Of a stretch of DNA of 64,000 bases, positions 1 through 12,002 are shown piece after piece. Under the pieces are notes generated by a model, which was not told the DNA's origin, made no database searches, and worked only from the letters and a program-made list of their open reading frames with translations. Positions within the stretch are counted from its first letter, which is position 1. Every line of letters starts with the position of its first letter. A program made the translations under genes and the position numbers. Source of the DNA: Tubulanus polymorphus (Eukaryota > Nemertea > Palaeonemertea > Tubulaniformes > Tubulanidae); NCBI RefSeq assembly GCF_964204645.1, contig NC_134027.1:26278485-26342484 (forward strand), read 5' to 3'.

Positions 1-192
1 AGCAGCGCGAGTTCCAACAAACATCTTAAAGTGACTAATGGCAAAATTAATGTAACTTCTTCTTTGAAGAACTCGTCAGAAATGGCGGCCTCGCGATTGT
101 TGACTCGTCAAGACGGAAGTCAAGTGTTGCTTATTAGTAACCATGGTTACATAATAAATGTCCGTCGTATCGTGTGCGCCGGTGCAGTGTGA
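1..192 (+). CDS. partial open reading frame entering from the left edge
   Basis: Frame 1 is open from the first base to a TGA at 190-192, giving 63 residues with no stop. The 5' part lies outside the window. The peptide is polar and Ser/Asn/Lys-rich in its first half and ends in a more hydrophobic stretch (VLLISNHGYIINV). An internal ATG falls at residue 28. It may be the 3' end of a terminal exon or an internal exon read past its donor; weak GT sites occur but none is a clear consensus. I recognise no family. An open run of this length can also occur by chance, so this is a candidate only. Confidence 0.33.
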   Translation, partial: SSASSNKHLKVTNGKINVTSSLKNSSEMAASRLLTRQDGSQVLLISNHGYIINVRRIVCAGAV

Positions 193-1600
193 GAGAGTGG
201 GTAATTTGGCTGGATGTTGTCGCAAGGTTGACACTCGTCTTAAAAACCGCTGGATGAATCTAGAGTGGCTGGCGCGAGTGAGTCACTCACTACTCCAGTC
301 AACAGGCAGCGCGAGTATCTCTGTGTCTCTCCTCTCGTTCCACAGTTCGCACAGATAACGCACACATCGCCTTTTTTATCACATCGATTCATGATTCACG
401 GCGGATCCATTAAATTGCGAGTCCCTTTTTGCCACCGGAAAAAAATCACTTTACGGCCCTTCATCTGCGCCGGTAGAAATCAGCAACGCAGAAGAGAACG
501 AGCGGGCAGTCATATATCCATTACTGATCGCTTCTCGACCCTTGAGAGTTTGATATGGAAATCATGAAGCCGAAACATCATCTCTCTCAATATCGGTCGC
601 GATCATGTTTCAATGAGTTTATCGATAAAACTCTCGCATTGTTTCCACGATTTTTAATGGTTTATATTTGATTTTTGTATTCTATTTAATTTGACGGAAG
701 GAAGAACTACATTTATTTCGTGTGATATTGAAGTGATGCCCGGTCGTTGAAGTACCCGACACCTGATCCAATCCGCTAATGATTCTTCTTTCGGTACCGG
801 CGAACGCTTCTCTGGCAATCGAGGATTCCATTTGCGTGGCAAGTGAAGCTGGACAGTGACTACTCGCACACCAGTCCTAGCGCCTTTGGTTGAGCGCATT
901 TACACTCCCTGAAATCATTTTCTCTATAAATCCAGTTTGTGGATAACTGTTGAAAAAAATAGTCCAAGGTCCCATCGATTGTCAACGTCCTCAAATCCTC
1001 ACCTGATTGAGGATTACTTGAACTATTTCCTCTCGCGTGTATATCAACCGTTGCATCTTATTTGGCCTGGCATTAGTTTTGTGTGTTGCGCGCGGAGGGA
1101 GAGAGCGCGAAGTAGCATGCGAATTTTACACGGCTGAACAGCTGGCTGGACAACTCTCTTCATTAAAACCTCTCTAACACAACTTCAGCCTATCACAGAA
1201 AAACAATTTGTCGCCGGTATACGCAATAAGAAACTTCATTAAATAGCTGGATATTCGGTGTGTACGGTATTATCGGAGGTGATGGTCAATTTCGTCGACT
1301 AATACTCTCAGGTTTATGAGTTTGATATACGCTAGGCGAGGAATGCGACGAGCTACTCTCCGCAGACTCTCCGAGCGAGTAACCGAACCAGCGATATTAT
1401 ATTGAAGATTCCATAACCGCGACGAAGGATATAGAGCTTATCCAAACAAGAGACGGTCGCTATGAACGTCCCAGAGATATAACGAAAAACGTATTATTTA
1501 TTCCCAGGGTTCTACGAACAGAATCATTTCAAGAGGATCTAGTCCAATAATCTGAACGATGTGATCGTCCTTGCGGCCGCGATCTCCGGTTTTATCAGGA
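193..1600. other. non-coding stretch, no clear feature
   Basis: A CpG-bearing, moderately GC-rich stretch. Only short, overlapping open frames are present (for example 158-358 on the plus strand), none with splice or homology support. A small palindromic spot of GTGAGTCACTCAC lies near 279-291. I see no repeats of note. Confidence 0.4.
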
Positions 1601-1684
1601 GGCTGGGGCGTAAGTGGTCGCACTAATAACTCAGGGGGTCAGTTGCTCAAGGGTTGTTAGAGTTGACCAGTGGATGACTGACAT

Positions 1685-1731
1685 AATGAAAATAAAAACT
1701 ACCCCGTATACGGGCTAGTTTTTATTTCATT
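1685..1731. repeat. short foldback hairpin
   Basis: Inverted arms at 1685-1705 and 1711-1731 read AATGAAA(A)TAAAAACT...CCCG and its complement around the centre CGTATACGGG. They pair nearly completely, with one indel. It lies among degenerate copies of the 47-bp-type repeat found at 22.6 and 59.7 kb, so it is probably an insertion in, or part of, an old mobile element. Confidence 0.55.
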
Positions 1732-1779
1732 GAATGGTGTAATGTTAGAACAGCTAGTCCAGTACCACGTGACTAAAAG

Positions 1780-1865
1780 TTCAGAAGTGGTTTTTAATCT
1801 TAAGACTATAGTCTCAAGTTGTTAGAGTAGCTATTGAACTAAGATCGTCTTAGGATGTCATAGGT
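1780..1865 (+). repeat. degenerate single copy of the 47-bp repeat family
   Basis: Contains a diverged match (CTCAAGTTGTTAGAGTAGCT followed by ATTGAACTAAGATCGTCTTA) to the unit arrayed at 22.65 and 59.7 kb. It is a single copy with no tandem expansion. This indicates the unit also exists as a dispersed repeat. Confidence 0.5.
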
Positions 1866-1869
1866 GTAA

Positions 1870-3700
1870 GTCATCGCTGTACGGCCCTCTGGACCGGGTT
1901 TAACAGCGGCGAGTTAAAATCTGATCCCCTGAGTCAAAACATTCGAGATGAACCATCAATTTCAACTCGGAGTTAACTAACTAAACTCACTACCGAGGAC
2001 AGTAGAAAACTCAACTGTATCGAAAATAACCAAGACCATATATTGAACCGTCTGTCATTGACCTGTTCGCAATCAACATGTCACGCGTTTATTCCTGTTA
2101 TTCCTGACTCACTATACATCACTAAAACTCGATATTCAGCCGGTAAAATACAATAATTCGAGTGTTTGCCATTATTTACACGTTGTCGAGGAAAAAGACT
2201 TTTACTTCAACGACATCCTCGACAGAACTCGATTATACAAAACTGTCTTTTACGAGAGGTTGTAGTACGGTATTTAGTATAAATAGTGAAACCATTGAAA
2301 GGGGAAATCATCAGTATTTCAATAACTATCTCCGATACAACGAATTGTTCTCACGATTAGCAAATATTATATGTATTCACGAGTAAACCGGAATAAAGAC
2401 AAAGGACGATAGAAGCTTACCTCGTAAAGCATACCCGAGTATTATTACATATACGCGGCGTTCTCCTCGAGTTTAAACTCCATTGAATGAAGAAATAGCT
2501 GAAGATTTATACGAGATGCGAGTTGGATAAATTCCAAGATGTGAACGTGGTCTGCGGTTGGAATCGTAGATTGATTTCGATGCCAGCGAATGAAGAACAC
2601 GCGATCAAAATGCATATTTCAGCAGTGTTTAGCTCAGGGGCATAGTTTACAAAATTTCCGTTCGATTGCTTAAAGTTACTTCACATTTTCAAACAATTCA
2701 AACTCAACCGATTTAGGCTTACACTTTTTCATGATACTGGTACCGGGGGTCTTATTATAGGTGGTTTATATACCACTAGGGAGCAGCACCTTAGACTACC
2801 TGCTCGATGAGTAAGATAGGTAGGGGGTATGACTGGCAGCTACAGTAGTGATAGAGTCATTACTTAAATTTTACACGTATGCACACATACCGCGGTGAGG
2901 GTTGCCATCTGCCCGAGAAATCTGCGAGTAAAATTGAAGCATAGTTTTGACAGGTCTGACTCGGGTGAGTTGCTTACACGATGTAAATACCAAGCAAAAA
3001 AAAGAATTCCATTTGTATTTAAAAAAGAAACAACATCATACTCACTCTTATGATTATATCAGCCCGAGACGGAAAAACAATTCAGATATAAACCGACTGA
3101 GATTCTGGAGATAAAACATATATACAAGTGGTCTCTATTTCGACGACTGCCGTATCTTAAAACCTCTCCAGAATTTGGTTCGCATTCGCCGCGATAGAAC
3201 TCCTCAAAGACGTCGGAATCAGCGGTGAAAAATTCCCCATACGATTCCCAATCATACGAGTCGGTAATTCTTTAATTAATATGCATTTTGTAGTCCGCAC
3301 TTAATCGTAGATTAAGCCGGAAATGTTTAAGAATTGAAGACGCTCTTTTAAATTGACCAGAGAATATTCTACTAATCTCTTATAGCGGGTCAATATTCAT
3401 CAAAATGAATAAGGGCTGAATAAGGATATGCACCGTTCTCTACTCATCTATTGTTCACACGTGAATTAATTCTATAATTGCATCGATTTATTATCGAAAA
3501 TTGCCACATTTTCGTAGACGTGAAAAATGTCAAGATCTTTCACAGTCAACCGATCTTATGTTGCGTAATGTATAATAATGAAGCCGAGTGAAGTGACGTG
3601 AAGTGATTCACTTTAATTGACGGCTCGTGAATAGATGAATTCGAAAATTATACATCCAAAAACTCGCCATCATCTTTTATGACAGCGTGGGCTTTTTATG
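1870..3700. other. AT-rich intergenic or intronic stretch
   Basis: No supported gene. A consensus-like minus-strand donor (CGAG|GTAAGC) falls near 2425, preceded on that strand by a short open run, but nothing more supports an exon. A small palindrome (GTGGTTTATATACCAC) lies near 2762-2777. Confidence 0.4.
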
Positions 3701-3719
3701 ATGTAAATCGTGAGAGGTT

Positions 3720-3905
3720 AGTCTGGTTAGCTTTTGGTCTAGACACGAGCCGCGTTTACTAGAACGGTCTAAATTCGGTCGGATCCACTTTAGAACGGAC
3801 CTAGCGTTCGCATGCACCAGCGAAAAGTTTGTCCCAAATTAACCCGTTTCATTTTAGACCGGGTCAATTTTGGACCGACCTAAAAGACCGACTCAGGTCA
3901 TTTCT
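3720..3905 (+). repeat. dispersed repeat containing a TTTAGACCGGGTC motif
   Basis: The core (TTTCATTTTAGACCGGGTCA) near 3847-3866 recurs in reverse at 28081-28116 and partly at 34311-34330. The element has several internal short inverted pieces (GGTCTAAA/TTTAGACC), as in degenerate foldback elements. Boundaries are uncertain. Confidence 0.45.
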
Positions 3906-4435
3906 AAACTTTGGAACGGTAAAACTGCAATAGCAATAAACTGGTGATCGTTATCAAGCTGATTAATATAGTTTCAAATTCGATATCGTTTAATCCATGG
4001 TCTCGCAGCAGATAGCAGAGGCCGATGTCCCACACGCGGATGTGAGATAAATCAGCGCATAAAGCGATATATAGAAAAAACCGTTATCACAAATTTCTTT
4101 CATCATAAAGTTCTTACAGAGTTCCTATCGATCGGACAAAGTCGATAGATATATTTATTTTGGCAGAAACCAATCAAAGCCGTCGCGTCGTTTTTAGTCA
4201 ATGACTAGATGAATATCCCAGACGCGGCTGTGCTCCGCTGTGCCGCGCGCGCGCAGAGATGTTTCACGTCAATGATTATCTATAGAACTATCGGAAATTA
4301 ACCACCAGGAACCTGATTTTCAATCAATCAATTTGTATTAATTTTGGGACGTCATATCGTTTTTCTAAGCGCAGACGGCTCGTGTTGTCCGCCTGAAGTA
4401 TTAGTCAGTGTTATCAGCACGGGGTCAGAGTTCAA

Positions 4436-4612
4436 TCAGTCGCTTTCCGGTTCAGGCTGGAGATGGAAGATTCTCTAAAACGAACCGGGACCTAGATTTC
4501 CAATTACGTTTTCGAATAAAGTAAAAATTCGACCGATCATTCGAGTATATCTGTACTTCGATTTCCGATTTCGAATCAAACCCTTTCATTCCCGGTTGGT
4601 TAAACTGATGGT
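4436..4612 (+). repeat. dispersed repeat family A, copy 1
   Basis: Shares GGTTCAGGCTGG, ATTCGACCGATCA, ATCTGTACTTCGATTT and AATCAAACCCTTTC in the same order with copies at 18284-18430 and 48804-48945, and its 3' part with 13725-13795, 41590-41670 (minus) and 44037-44110 (minus). The layout (fixed order, variable middle, conserved CAGGTGTGGTGGG end in other copies) suggests a SINE or MITE. I saw no coding capacity. Confidence 0.55.
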
Positions 4613-4644
4613 GAACTGAATAATCTAGTTTGTTGCGAAAACAA

Positions 4645-5040
4645 TTATGCGAGCCTCAATAAACCCCAATTGAAGGTTTGTAGTTCCTGGGCTAAAATAC
4701 ACCCGTCGTTTCCGAGGCTTTTTGCTATGTATCGCTCTAGAAAGTCATAAACTAGCGGCGTAAAAGAGCAACCTATCAGTTCAACATCAGCGACTATTTG
4801 TCTGTTATTTGTGTTCGTGTCATCGTATCGGTGTTGATCAGTTGTCGGCTGCTGTCTCGACAGAGAAACAGCGAAATTACACTGTAGCAGAACAGCAGCA
4901 CAAGTAACCACCACCAGCAGCAGCTCGCAGCGGCCGGCGGCAGCGGCGGCATCAGTCCTGTCGCTGCCTTTAGCTTGATTAACTGTCGTCTCACCCGTAT
5001 CGATAGTAATTGCATCCGATTCGCGGACAAAAACTATCAT
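4645..5040 (-). CDS. hypothetical 131-codon frame with a hydrophobic segment
   Basis: The ATG at 5040-5038 opens a 131-residue frame. It has a poly-Ala run (about residues 31-35) followed by a hydrophobic segment (ELLLVVVTCAAVLLQCNFAV, about residues 39-58) that could act as a signal anchor. The hydrophobic part arises from CAG/CTG-like triplets that give hydrophobic translations in more than one frame (a second minus frame, 4794-5030, is also hydrophobic), so composition alone may explain it. A weak donor lies near 4770. The family is not recognised. Confidence 0.22.
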   Translation of the reverse strand: MIVFVRESDAITIDTGETTVNQAKGSDRTDAAAAAGRCELLLVVVTCAAVLLQCNFAVSLSRQQPTTDQHRYDDTNTNNRQIVADVELIGCSFTPLVYDFLERYIAKSLGNDGCILAQELQTFNWGLLRLA

Positions 5041-5477
5041 GGATTCGTCGTCGCGTATTTTACTAGTAGTATAACAAGAGTTTCTGGATAGATAACACAA
5101 GAGTAATTACTGGAAACGCTTTCCGATCAATAACCAGTTTGCGTTTCTTTTAAATGAATCCGGCGAATATCGACGGCCTGGTTTCCATTCACTGCGCTCC
5201 GACTGCTGCCGAGGAAGAGACTTCATTCTCGGAATAGATGAGCAACTATTTTCATTTGTAGCTCGCATTAGATTCTCTGCTCCGGTTAACTATTAGATTT
5301 GAGGCGGATACGAAATTAGAAAAACCGTTTTGTTGATGAAACAGTTTCAACTAAAAGTGCCAATCACCGCGCACTGTGGTGGTCTGGCCTATGAACCAAT
5401 TGCATGATGCATATCATGATTTCGCTATTTTCAATTTCTTTAAAGTTTTCTCAATGAACATTCTATTTTTGGGACAG

Positions 5478-5687
5478 CTCCACGACACCGGGACTCCTGA
5501 AAGACTCCTGATCGTGACCAACACCACCACCTGGCGGGAAAACTGGCAAGAAAATAAGAATATATTGCCGAAACGGCGTCTAGAGTTCCCAAATGTTCGA
5601 TGCTATTTTAGATTTCTTGATTACAAAACAGCTGCAAACATAAATCGACCTGTCGCCGGAAATATCTTTGTCAAATATTCTCCGTAG
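5478..5687 (+). CDS. candidate terminal coding exon
   Basis: A strong acceptor-like sequence (TTCTATTTTTGGGACAG) ends at 5477 and is followed in phase 0 by 69 codons to a TAG. The first 80 bases are clearly more GC-rich than the flanks. The peptide begins LHDTGTPERLLIVTNTTTW and is mixed hydrophilic with an aromatic-rich centre (VRCYFRFLDY). The same frame is open upstream through the putative intron to about 5376, so it could instead start at an upstream ATG. I recognise no family and found no partner exon. Confidence 0.3.
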   Translation, partial: LHDTGTPERLLIVTNTTTWRENWQENKNILPKRRLEFPNVRCYFRFLDYKTAANINRPVAGNIFVKYSP

Positions 5688-5689
5688 AT

Positions 5690-8040
5690 GCAAAGTTGAG
5701 GCCCGTAAAAATACAAGGCTGGAAAAACAATAGCGTAGGTTCGCATATTGTAACAACTACATGAATCGATTCACGTGGCTTGCGCACAATCTTGTAAATG
5801 TCATAGATCCATAAACGAGACATTCTCCGAACGACCACGCTTCGGATGTCTTTGATGTTTCCCCGGTCTTTGCCGCGCTCGGATCCGACCTTTAAAAAAA
5901 AAACGCTGCTCGATTATAAAACCATCAATTATGCAAGAAGAATGATTGTATTATGAACACGCGAACGGGACCGGACGTGTGTTCATTGAAATAACAATAA
6001 CGCTTTATTTCAGTCGATGTCGGTTTTCTTTAAAAGTTTATCGTTTTTCGAACTGGACGTTGTTTATGTGACATCATCGTTTCGTCTCTTTATCGCGCGC
6101 ATTTCCTGCATCGAAACCTTTCAAGTTTTTTTTCGCATTGTTGCCGCGTTGCCCCCGCGCACGCGATGCGGATGTTTAAACGGTTTGAAAAAAACGATAA
6201 ATTTCATTTTATCGACCGAGGCGTGGTCGAGTTCGCCTGTGAAGTTAACGATTACAACGCGGAAATTTATTAAAAACAACGGATCTCCATTTCAGCCGGA
6301 AGTAAGCATCCGCCATGTTGTGACTATCACAAACGACCTGTAATGACTTCCTGTTCAACCGTCAGTTGACGATTTGAATTTTAAAAAGGCGGTTTGAATT
6401 AATTACAGTCTTGAATAAATGATAGGAAACAAGCTACTGCACAAGCTACTTCAAGCTACTGTACAGGTACCATCTCTTCTACAGCAATAGCTCCTCTAAC
6501 CGCGGGCATAAACTAACTTGAACATCATAGAACTCGGGAAGATCCACGATAAACTTTCTAACCCGCGACACTGATATCAGGTATTCGTTTCTAAAGAATA
6601 TCGATCGATGATAGCCTGGAGAAATATCAGAAATATTTAGAAATATAAACAGTATAGCCTCGAAGTGTTATGACGAAGTGTTGAATATACGAATATTCAA
6701 ATACACAGCTAGCGGTGGTGGTCTATTTTAAAGTTTTACACTTTCAGAGGAGAGAGTGAGAAAGTGTGTGTGTGAGAGGTAGAGAAATAGAGAAGAAGAG
6801 AGGGAAAAGAGAGTGCGAGAGGGGAGAGGAGGAGAGGGTGTTGTTTATTAGACTCGAGAATCATTCCCAGGTAAAAATAACTAACACGCATACAGCGCTG
6901 TATTACAGGTATCCCATCCATCCAACTGAAGTATGCTTGTTTTCTGCGGCAGTCCATCTACGAAAACTCGCCAAATAGTTTTCCGTCATCTCTAACCATA
7001 ACACAACAGCTATACGGAGAGAGTGGGACAAGATTCAAAACAAAACCAGAGCTACAAACTCATTCCTCCAAAGCGGTGCCATTAATGACCACCACTTTTA
7101 GCACTGAACGCAATGTGACCGGAGCGCATTTTCTCAATACGATTTTAATAGATTGACTCAGCCGATCATGAACTCTAAACAATAGAGTCCATGAACTGAT
7201 GTATCTTATCTTTCTTTCTACCCCATCCGAGTATCACCGAACTCATTCAATACCTCACCGAACTCATTCAATACCTCACCGAACTTGACCTTCCGCACGC
7301 GATGTTTCCATTATTCACGATAAACATTTAGCTTCCAATCGTAGCCAAGTTTTGATACACGATCCATACTTTACTACGGTAAGTTCTACTAATTGGCGTC
7401 TAAGAGTTTCGTGGAGTAGACTTCAACTCTATAAGAACCGGGATTCATTTACATCGCCCTATGAATATTATAGTCGTCTTGCGTGCGTCGAGTAGCCGCC
7501 ATTTTTATAGCTATGGGAACGTATTTATCCGCGGCAACTGACTCCAATTTCAGTCATCGCTCGGCACAGTTTTAGCCAAATGTAGCTGAATTGATCTCCG
7601 ATATTGTACAAGATCATATATAAGAGATTAAGTAAGAATTGCATTGTTTCCTTGGTTACTTCGGTCGTTAATAGGATTAACTTCTGCGCATACCGCCAGG
7701 GGCCGTGGCGATGTAAACAAACCTCGCCGAACAAGTGACCGTGTAACCGTAGAATAGGTTTATACAATAAATATTGATTTACTGATCTCACGGACGACTA
7801 GCTGTCTGGTTTCTATCTTTTTTCATATACGAGGATGAAGTAACAGAAAACCATGTAAAATAATTACTAGCTGATCACAAGCTATTGTGCCCGAAGCGCG
7901 TCGATTTTTACATGTATAATAATACTACGAAGGTTTCAGGCATTTCAATGATATCGTTGATGGTTCGCGTTTAATGCAACACGTCATTTCATGAGAGCGA
8001 AAAAAACCCGATATTTGTTCGGTGACTGTACGGGTAGCGT
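5690..8040. other. intergenic or intronic stretch with purine-rich microsatellite
   Basis: No supported gene. A purine-rich (GA)-type tract lies at 6747-6840. A 21-bp unit (TCACCGAACTCATTCAATAC plus C) is repeated about 2.5 times at 7234-7287. Open frames near 6017-6343 and 7525-7791 lack supporting signals. Confidence 0.4.
7234..7287. repeat. short tandem repeat, 21-bp unit
   Basis: Two full copies and one partial copy of a 21-bp unit starting TCACCGAACTCATTC, essentially identical, which points to recent slippage or duplication. Confidence 0.75.
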
Positions 8041-8060
8041 GGTACCTCATCACGGCTTAC

Positions 8061-8183
8061 CTGTGTACGGGCGTGTTTCTCGGGAGGACACCAGACGCAG
8101 TAGAACAGCCAGGAAAGGCCACAACACCAGCAGGAAGGCATTTTTCTGACGGTCAAATTTACTTCAATGGCGCAACAAACCAT
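8061..8183 (-). CDS. candidate first coding exon (ATG to consensus donor)
   Basis: An ATG at 8183-8181 is followed by 41 codons in phase 0 ending at ACACAG|GTAAGC, a strong donor at 8061/8060. The peptide is rich in Cys and Trp (PSCWCCGLSWLFYCVWCPP). The opposite strand is also open across this region (about 8022-8279) and reads as a leader-like hydrophobic stretch but lacks an ATG, so strand choice rests on the donor alone. No downstream exon was identified. Confidence 0.2.
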
Positions 8184-8978
8184 GACCGACTCAAAAATGC
8201 GACCACTCCACCTGATAATTCACTGCGGGAACGACACATCACCGGTCTAAGGTTTATATTCCATCGGAAAGATCTTTAAACACGGGAAAATTATCCTTAT
8301 CAAGTTACCATCGATATCCTAAACCAGAGGACCTACCCCTAAACAACCACTTTACCCGAGCGAGTCGGAACGAAATTTGTGCGCGGAAAGCTCTCGTTTT
8401 AAAACGTTTGTTAGTTGCCCTTGATTAATTTTCGTAAAAGCAACAGCTGAAACGGAAAGCTCCAGCAGAGACGAAACGAGGTGGTTCAAGGCAGCTGATA
8501 TAACAAGAATATTTGCGAGTTGTGAGGAACCGTCAATCAATCAGTGTTAACCACTTAATTACCGGAGATCAATATTAAGTTATCGATTAGTTCGATGTAA
8601 AGCCAAACGGTTAATTATGATATTTATTATTGTAGGTTCTATATATTCATTGATGAAGATGTTGCAACTATAACAATTGCTACATGTTTGAATGAATTGG
8701 GAATAGCTCGTTACAAACTTCGCTCACATCTGAAAACTTTTCAGGTTGAAGTCACTTTACTCACATCTGAATACCGATCAAGTGAAAGTTAAGTCACCTT
8801 CGAGCTTCGCAAAAATGAAGTTACAATATTTATTTCGCTATGTATATATGCAGCATAAATGATATTGATACTTAATCACGATTCTAAGTCGGTTCTTAAC
8901 TGAATCATGAAGAAAATTAGAACGTTGTGAAATCGAGCTCAACATTTCTTTTTCGTTAAATCGGACCCTGGTTTAAAA

Positions 8979-9146
8979 ACTGTGCAGCTCTCACATTAGC
9001 AACAGAGTTGAGACGAAGCATTTTGCCAAACAGCCGCTGGTGATGTATATTATATATTGGTTAGACCATTTTTGAAAGTGTTCCCGGGGTATGAAATACT
9101 GCGCCGCTCGCACAGTTACAACAAAGCGAAGGCAAACCATTTTGCC
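8979..9146. repeat. local tandem duplication, about 119-bp period
   Basis: The segment at 8979-9027 (CTGTGCAGCTCTCACA through ATTTTGCC) recurs in diverged form at 9098-9146 (CTGCGCCGCTCGCACA through ATTTTGCC). A third, weaker match begins near 9170. Divergence suggests an old duplication. Confidence 0.55.
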
Positions 9147-9781
9147 GACACGTTGTTCAGCCTTTTTTTTTGTTAAACTGTTTCCTGGATTGTGCAGAAA
9201 ACAAAGCCGAGACGATGCTCGTTGCTTACAGATTGTACAGGCAGACGTATGTCGTATGTCGATGACGTATGGTGACTGGTAGCGATACCCGACTGACTGA
9301 CTGCTGTAAAACGCCTTGAGACGTCGACAATGACTATGCATACGTTCATGTAACCGGTGGCAATAAGATTGTCGAACAATTAGATTTAGTAAATCGTGTT
9401 AGTGTGTGGTACCATTGACTGAACAACGGTAGACTATTGATCATCAAATCTGCGTTACACGACGGCAAATTGAATTCGCAGCATCCGAGAACGCGAAGAT
9501 CAGAAACCACGGCAATACCGGAGACGTTGTCATCACCGGTAAAAACAAATCAGGCGCGAGTGAGCGTCAACCGTTAATGTACAAACAACACACGCACACT
9601 GAGACACAGAAACAGAGACAAATCTATACCTACAATAAAACCGAATCGAATGACATTTTGTAGTTTGGACCTTTATAGAATATCACTAGCCACGAACAGA
9701 ACTATCAGATACGTATCACATACTCTGCTTTCACATTTTCGCGATGACTGTAGAATCTACTGATCTAATTGAAAGATATTT

Positions 9782-10166
9782 AGGATTTTCTTTTAATGAT
9801 TACCAATCAAATGAAAATGATATTTCGGTGATAATTGAATATCACTTTATGTGACCACCGTCTATGAGATCATGTTCATGATTCACTAAATACGTCAGTT
9901 TTAGATTGTTCTGGTATAAACGCAGTTTTGGCTTGGACGTTTTTTTATGGTTTTCTTTTTTATGATTATCAATTAAATGAAATTGTCGTCGTGGCATTTC
10001 TGTGATAATTCAATATCACTTTATGTGGCCACAGTCCGTGAGATCACATTCATGTTGAAGCGGTAAACGAACCTTCCACGGACCACTCATGCGCAATCTA
10101 TAGATTGACCAAATATGTCAGTTTTGGATTGTTCTGGTATAAACGCAGTATCGGCTCGGACGTTTC
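9782..10166. repeat. diverged direct duplication, 160-220-bp units
   Basis: Copy 1 (9782-9941) and copy 2 (9948-10166) share, in order, TTTTCTTTTAATGATTA, GTGATAATT.AATATCACTT, TATGTG.CCAC.GTC, GTCAGTTTTAGATTGTTCTG and GTATAAACGCAGT. Copy 2 carries an extra stretch of about 50 bp in its middle (about 10055-10105). A partial third match lies near 60810-60880. This looks like a duplicated dispersed element. Confidence 0.65.
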
Positions 10167-10857
10167 CGGCTCCGTCGGGTGTTCTGTACAAGCTCGTGTG
10201 GGACCAGTTCTGTACACGAGAATTCTACATCGAATCGTCGACTAAAACGCAGTTCTTTTCCTAGGAGAGATCGGATCACTAAACACTTTTCGCGAATTGA
10301 ATTCACACAGGAATTTATTCATTCGCTTGAGGTTCAATCCTTCAGTGTTGATACGTACAAATACAGTCCATTTACTCGCACTCTATCAGATCAGAAACTC
10401 AAAGACGAATCCTGTTCACCGAGAGACGAGCGCTAAGTAATCGCAGACTCAGCCCCTAAGTAAGTATTGCGCCTAAGGGCTGAACAAGAAACATATACTT
10501 ATCGTCCAAATGTCAAAGGCACGCGGGATGTGAACAGCTAATATCTAGAAAGCGTGGTCAGAAAGCACACACCGAATCGGTCAGATCTAATACCAATAAG
10601 TAGCTCGCATCGAGCGAGAATTTTCTGAGAAAAGTTTGATAGTTGCGAACAGATGCAACGGTCGTATGCGAATAGTCAACTACCGATTATCAGAATGTAA
10701 CGCTATGGAATGCGTTGATACATGCTCAATAGAAAAAAAAACTCCAGTTACTGAGAGATCGAGTCGTCGAATAAGGACGAGGTTTTTTCCGACAAGTTGT
10801 TGCGTGACAATAACTCGCTCATGCTCGTTGTTATTCAGTCCCGGCGTACATCATTAT

Positions 10858-11073
10858 CTAGCGTTTCTGTAGCGTGTTGCAAGTTACAAGGTTTCTCCAC
10901 GGATTTCTATCGATGACGTCACACGAGCTACGACTGCGGAAACGCTCGAAATGATCATCGAATACAACCTCGCAACGAATATGGTTGTGCGACGTCGTAG
11001 CTGAATTTTTGTCGATCTGAAAACTGATATTGCGGGAAATCTGGCGGCAATCTGAGTATTGTAAGATATTCAT
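10858..11073 (-). CDS. hypothetical 71-codon frame
   Basis: An ATG at 11073-11071 opens 71 residues ending at TAG. The product is hydrophilic and charged, with spaced Cys and Arg residues (ISRNISFQIDK, VVFDDHFERFRSRSSCDVID). No flanking splice or poly(A) signal was found to support it, and the family is not recognised. Confidence 0.18.
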   Translation of the reverse strand: MNILQYSDCRQISRNISFQIDKNSATTSHNHIRCEVVFDDHFERFRSRSSCDVIDRNPWRNLVTCNTLQKR

Positions 11074-12002
11074 TTTTATATGTTGTATAACACAGCAACG
11101 CATCCTTATCTAGAGTAAAGAAAAAACGATCCTAAAGACGCCACAGCACCCGTTAGATAACTGGCCCAATATAGGACTACCATTTCGCTTGCGGCCTGAC
11201 ACTGTATAGTCACGATGTCAGCTTAATTCCGGGGATGTGGTCATCATCCAAGTCAATTAGCGACAGACACAAATTCACGAAGGTACCAACACCGCCATCA
11301 TCCACCTTTTCAGCACCGCCTTTTCAGATGATTAGCGAATAACTGTGCTGAGGGTACAATAAACGTGTTGGTTGAAGAACTGCCGCTTGGGTCAATATTA
11401 GTCGTCGATCACGATATACTGACACGAACACTTGTCGCTATGATGTGTGTAATATTGGACAGTGCTTAGTCTCCTCACTAATATTGAATTACCTCTTCAC
11501 GGTTGAAACACTGTGTGTTAATAATATCACAGTCTGTGACGCCGCGTCGAGATTTGATTTACGAATCATCGCTAGTCGGAGTATCGTATAGGACGCAAAG
11601 ATATTCCTACATCTGAGCAGATGATAATTTTACTAGCGAATTGAATTATGATAAGAGGAGTAAATACAAAATGTTGTAATATAAGATGTTGGACGACTCG
11701 TGAAGTTAAAAAAACTTATGACCTCAAAGGTCCAGTCGCCTACACACACGGACACCCCATTCATGATGTTTATATCTTTATACGAACTAGCTGATCGCGG
11801 CTGAAAATGTCATCCATGATTTCTTAATTTTCTTGTTGTTTGTCAATGAATTATTCATCTCAAGGACGAGTTGTACAAAAGATGGTCAGATTTAACCGAC
11901 GAACAGTTGACGCGGCGATGATTAAAACTGTACTGTCGCATTGGTGTTTATTATCCGATGGTAAACACTAACTACACTGACCCAAGATTATTCGCGTGTT
12001 GC

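Noticed and set aside
8022-8279. Plus-strand 85-codon frame with a leader-like hydrophobic start
   Set aside because: It begins with GTG and has no ATG or acceptor; the opposite strand has an ATG frame ending at a strong donor.
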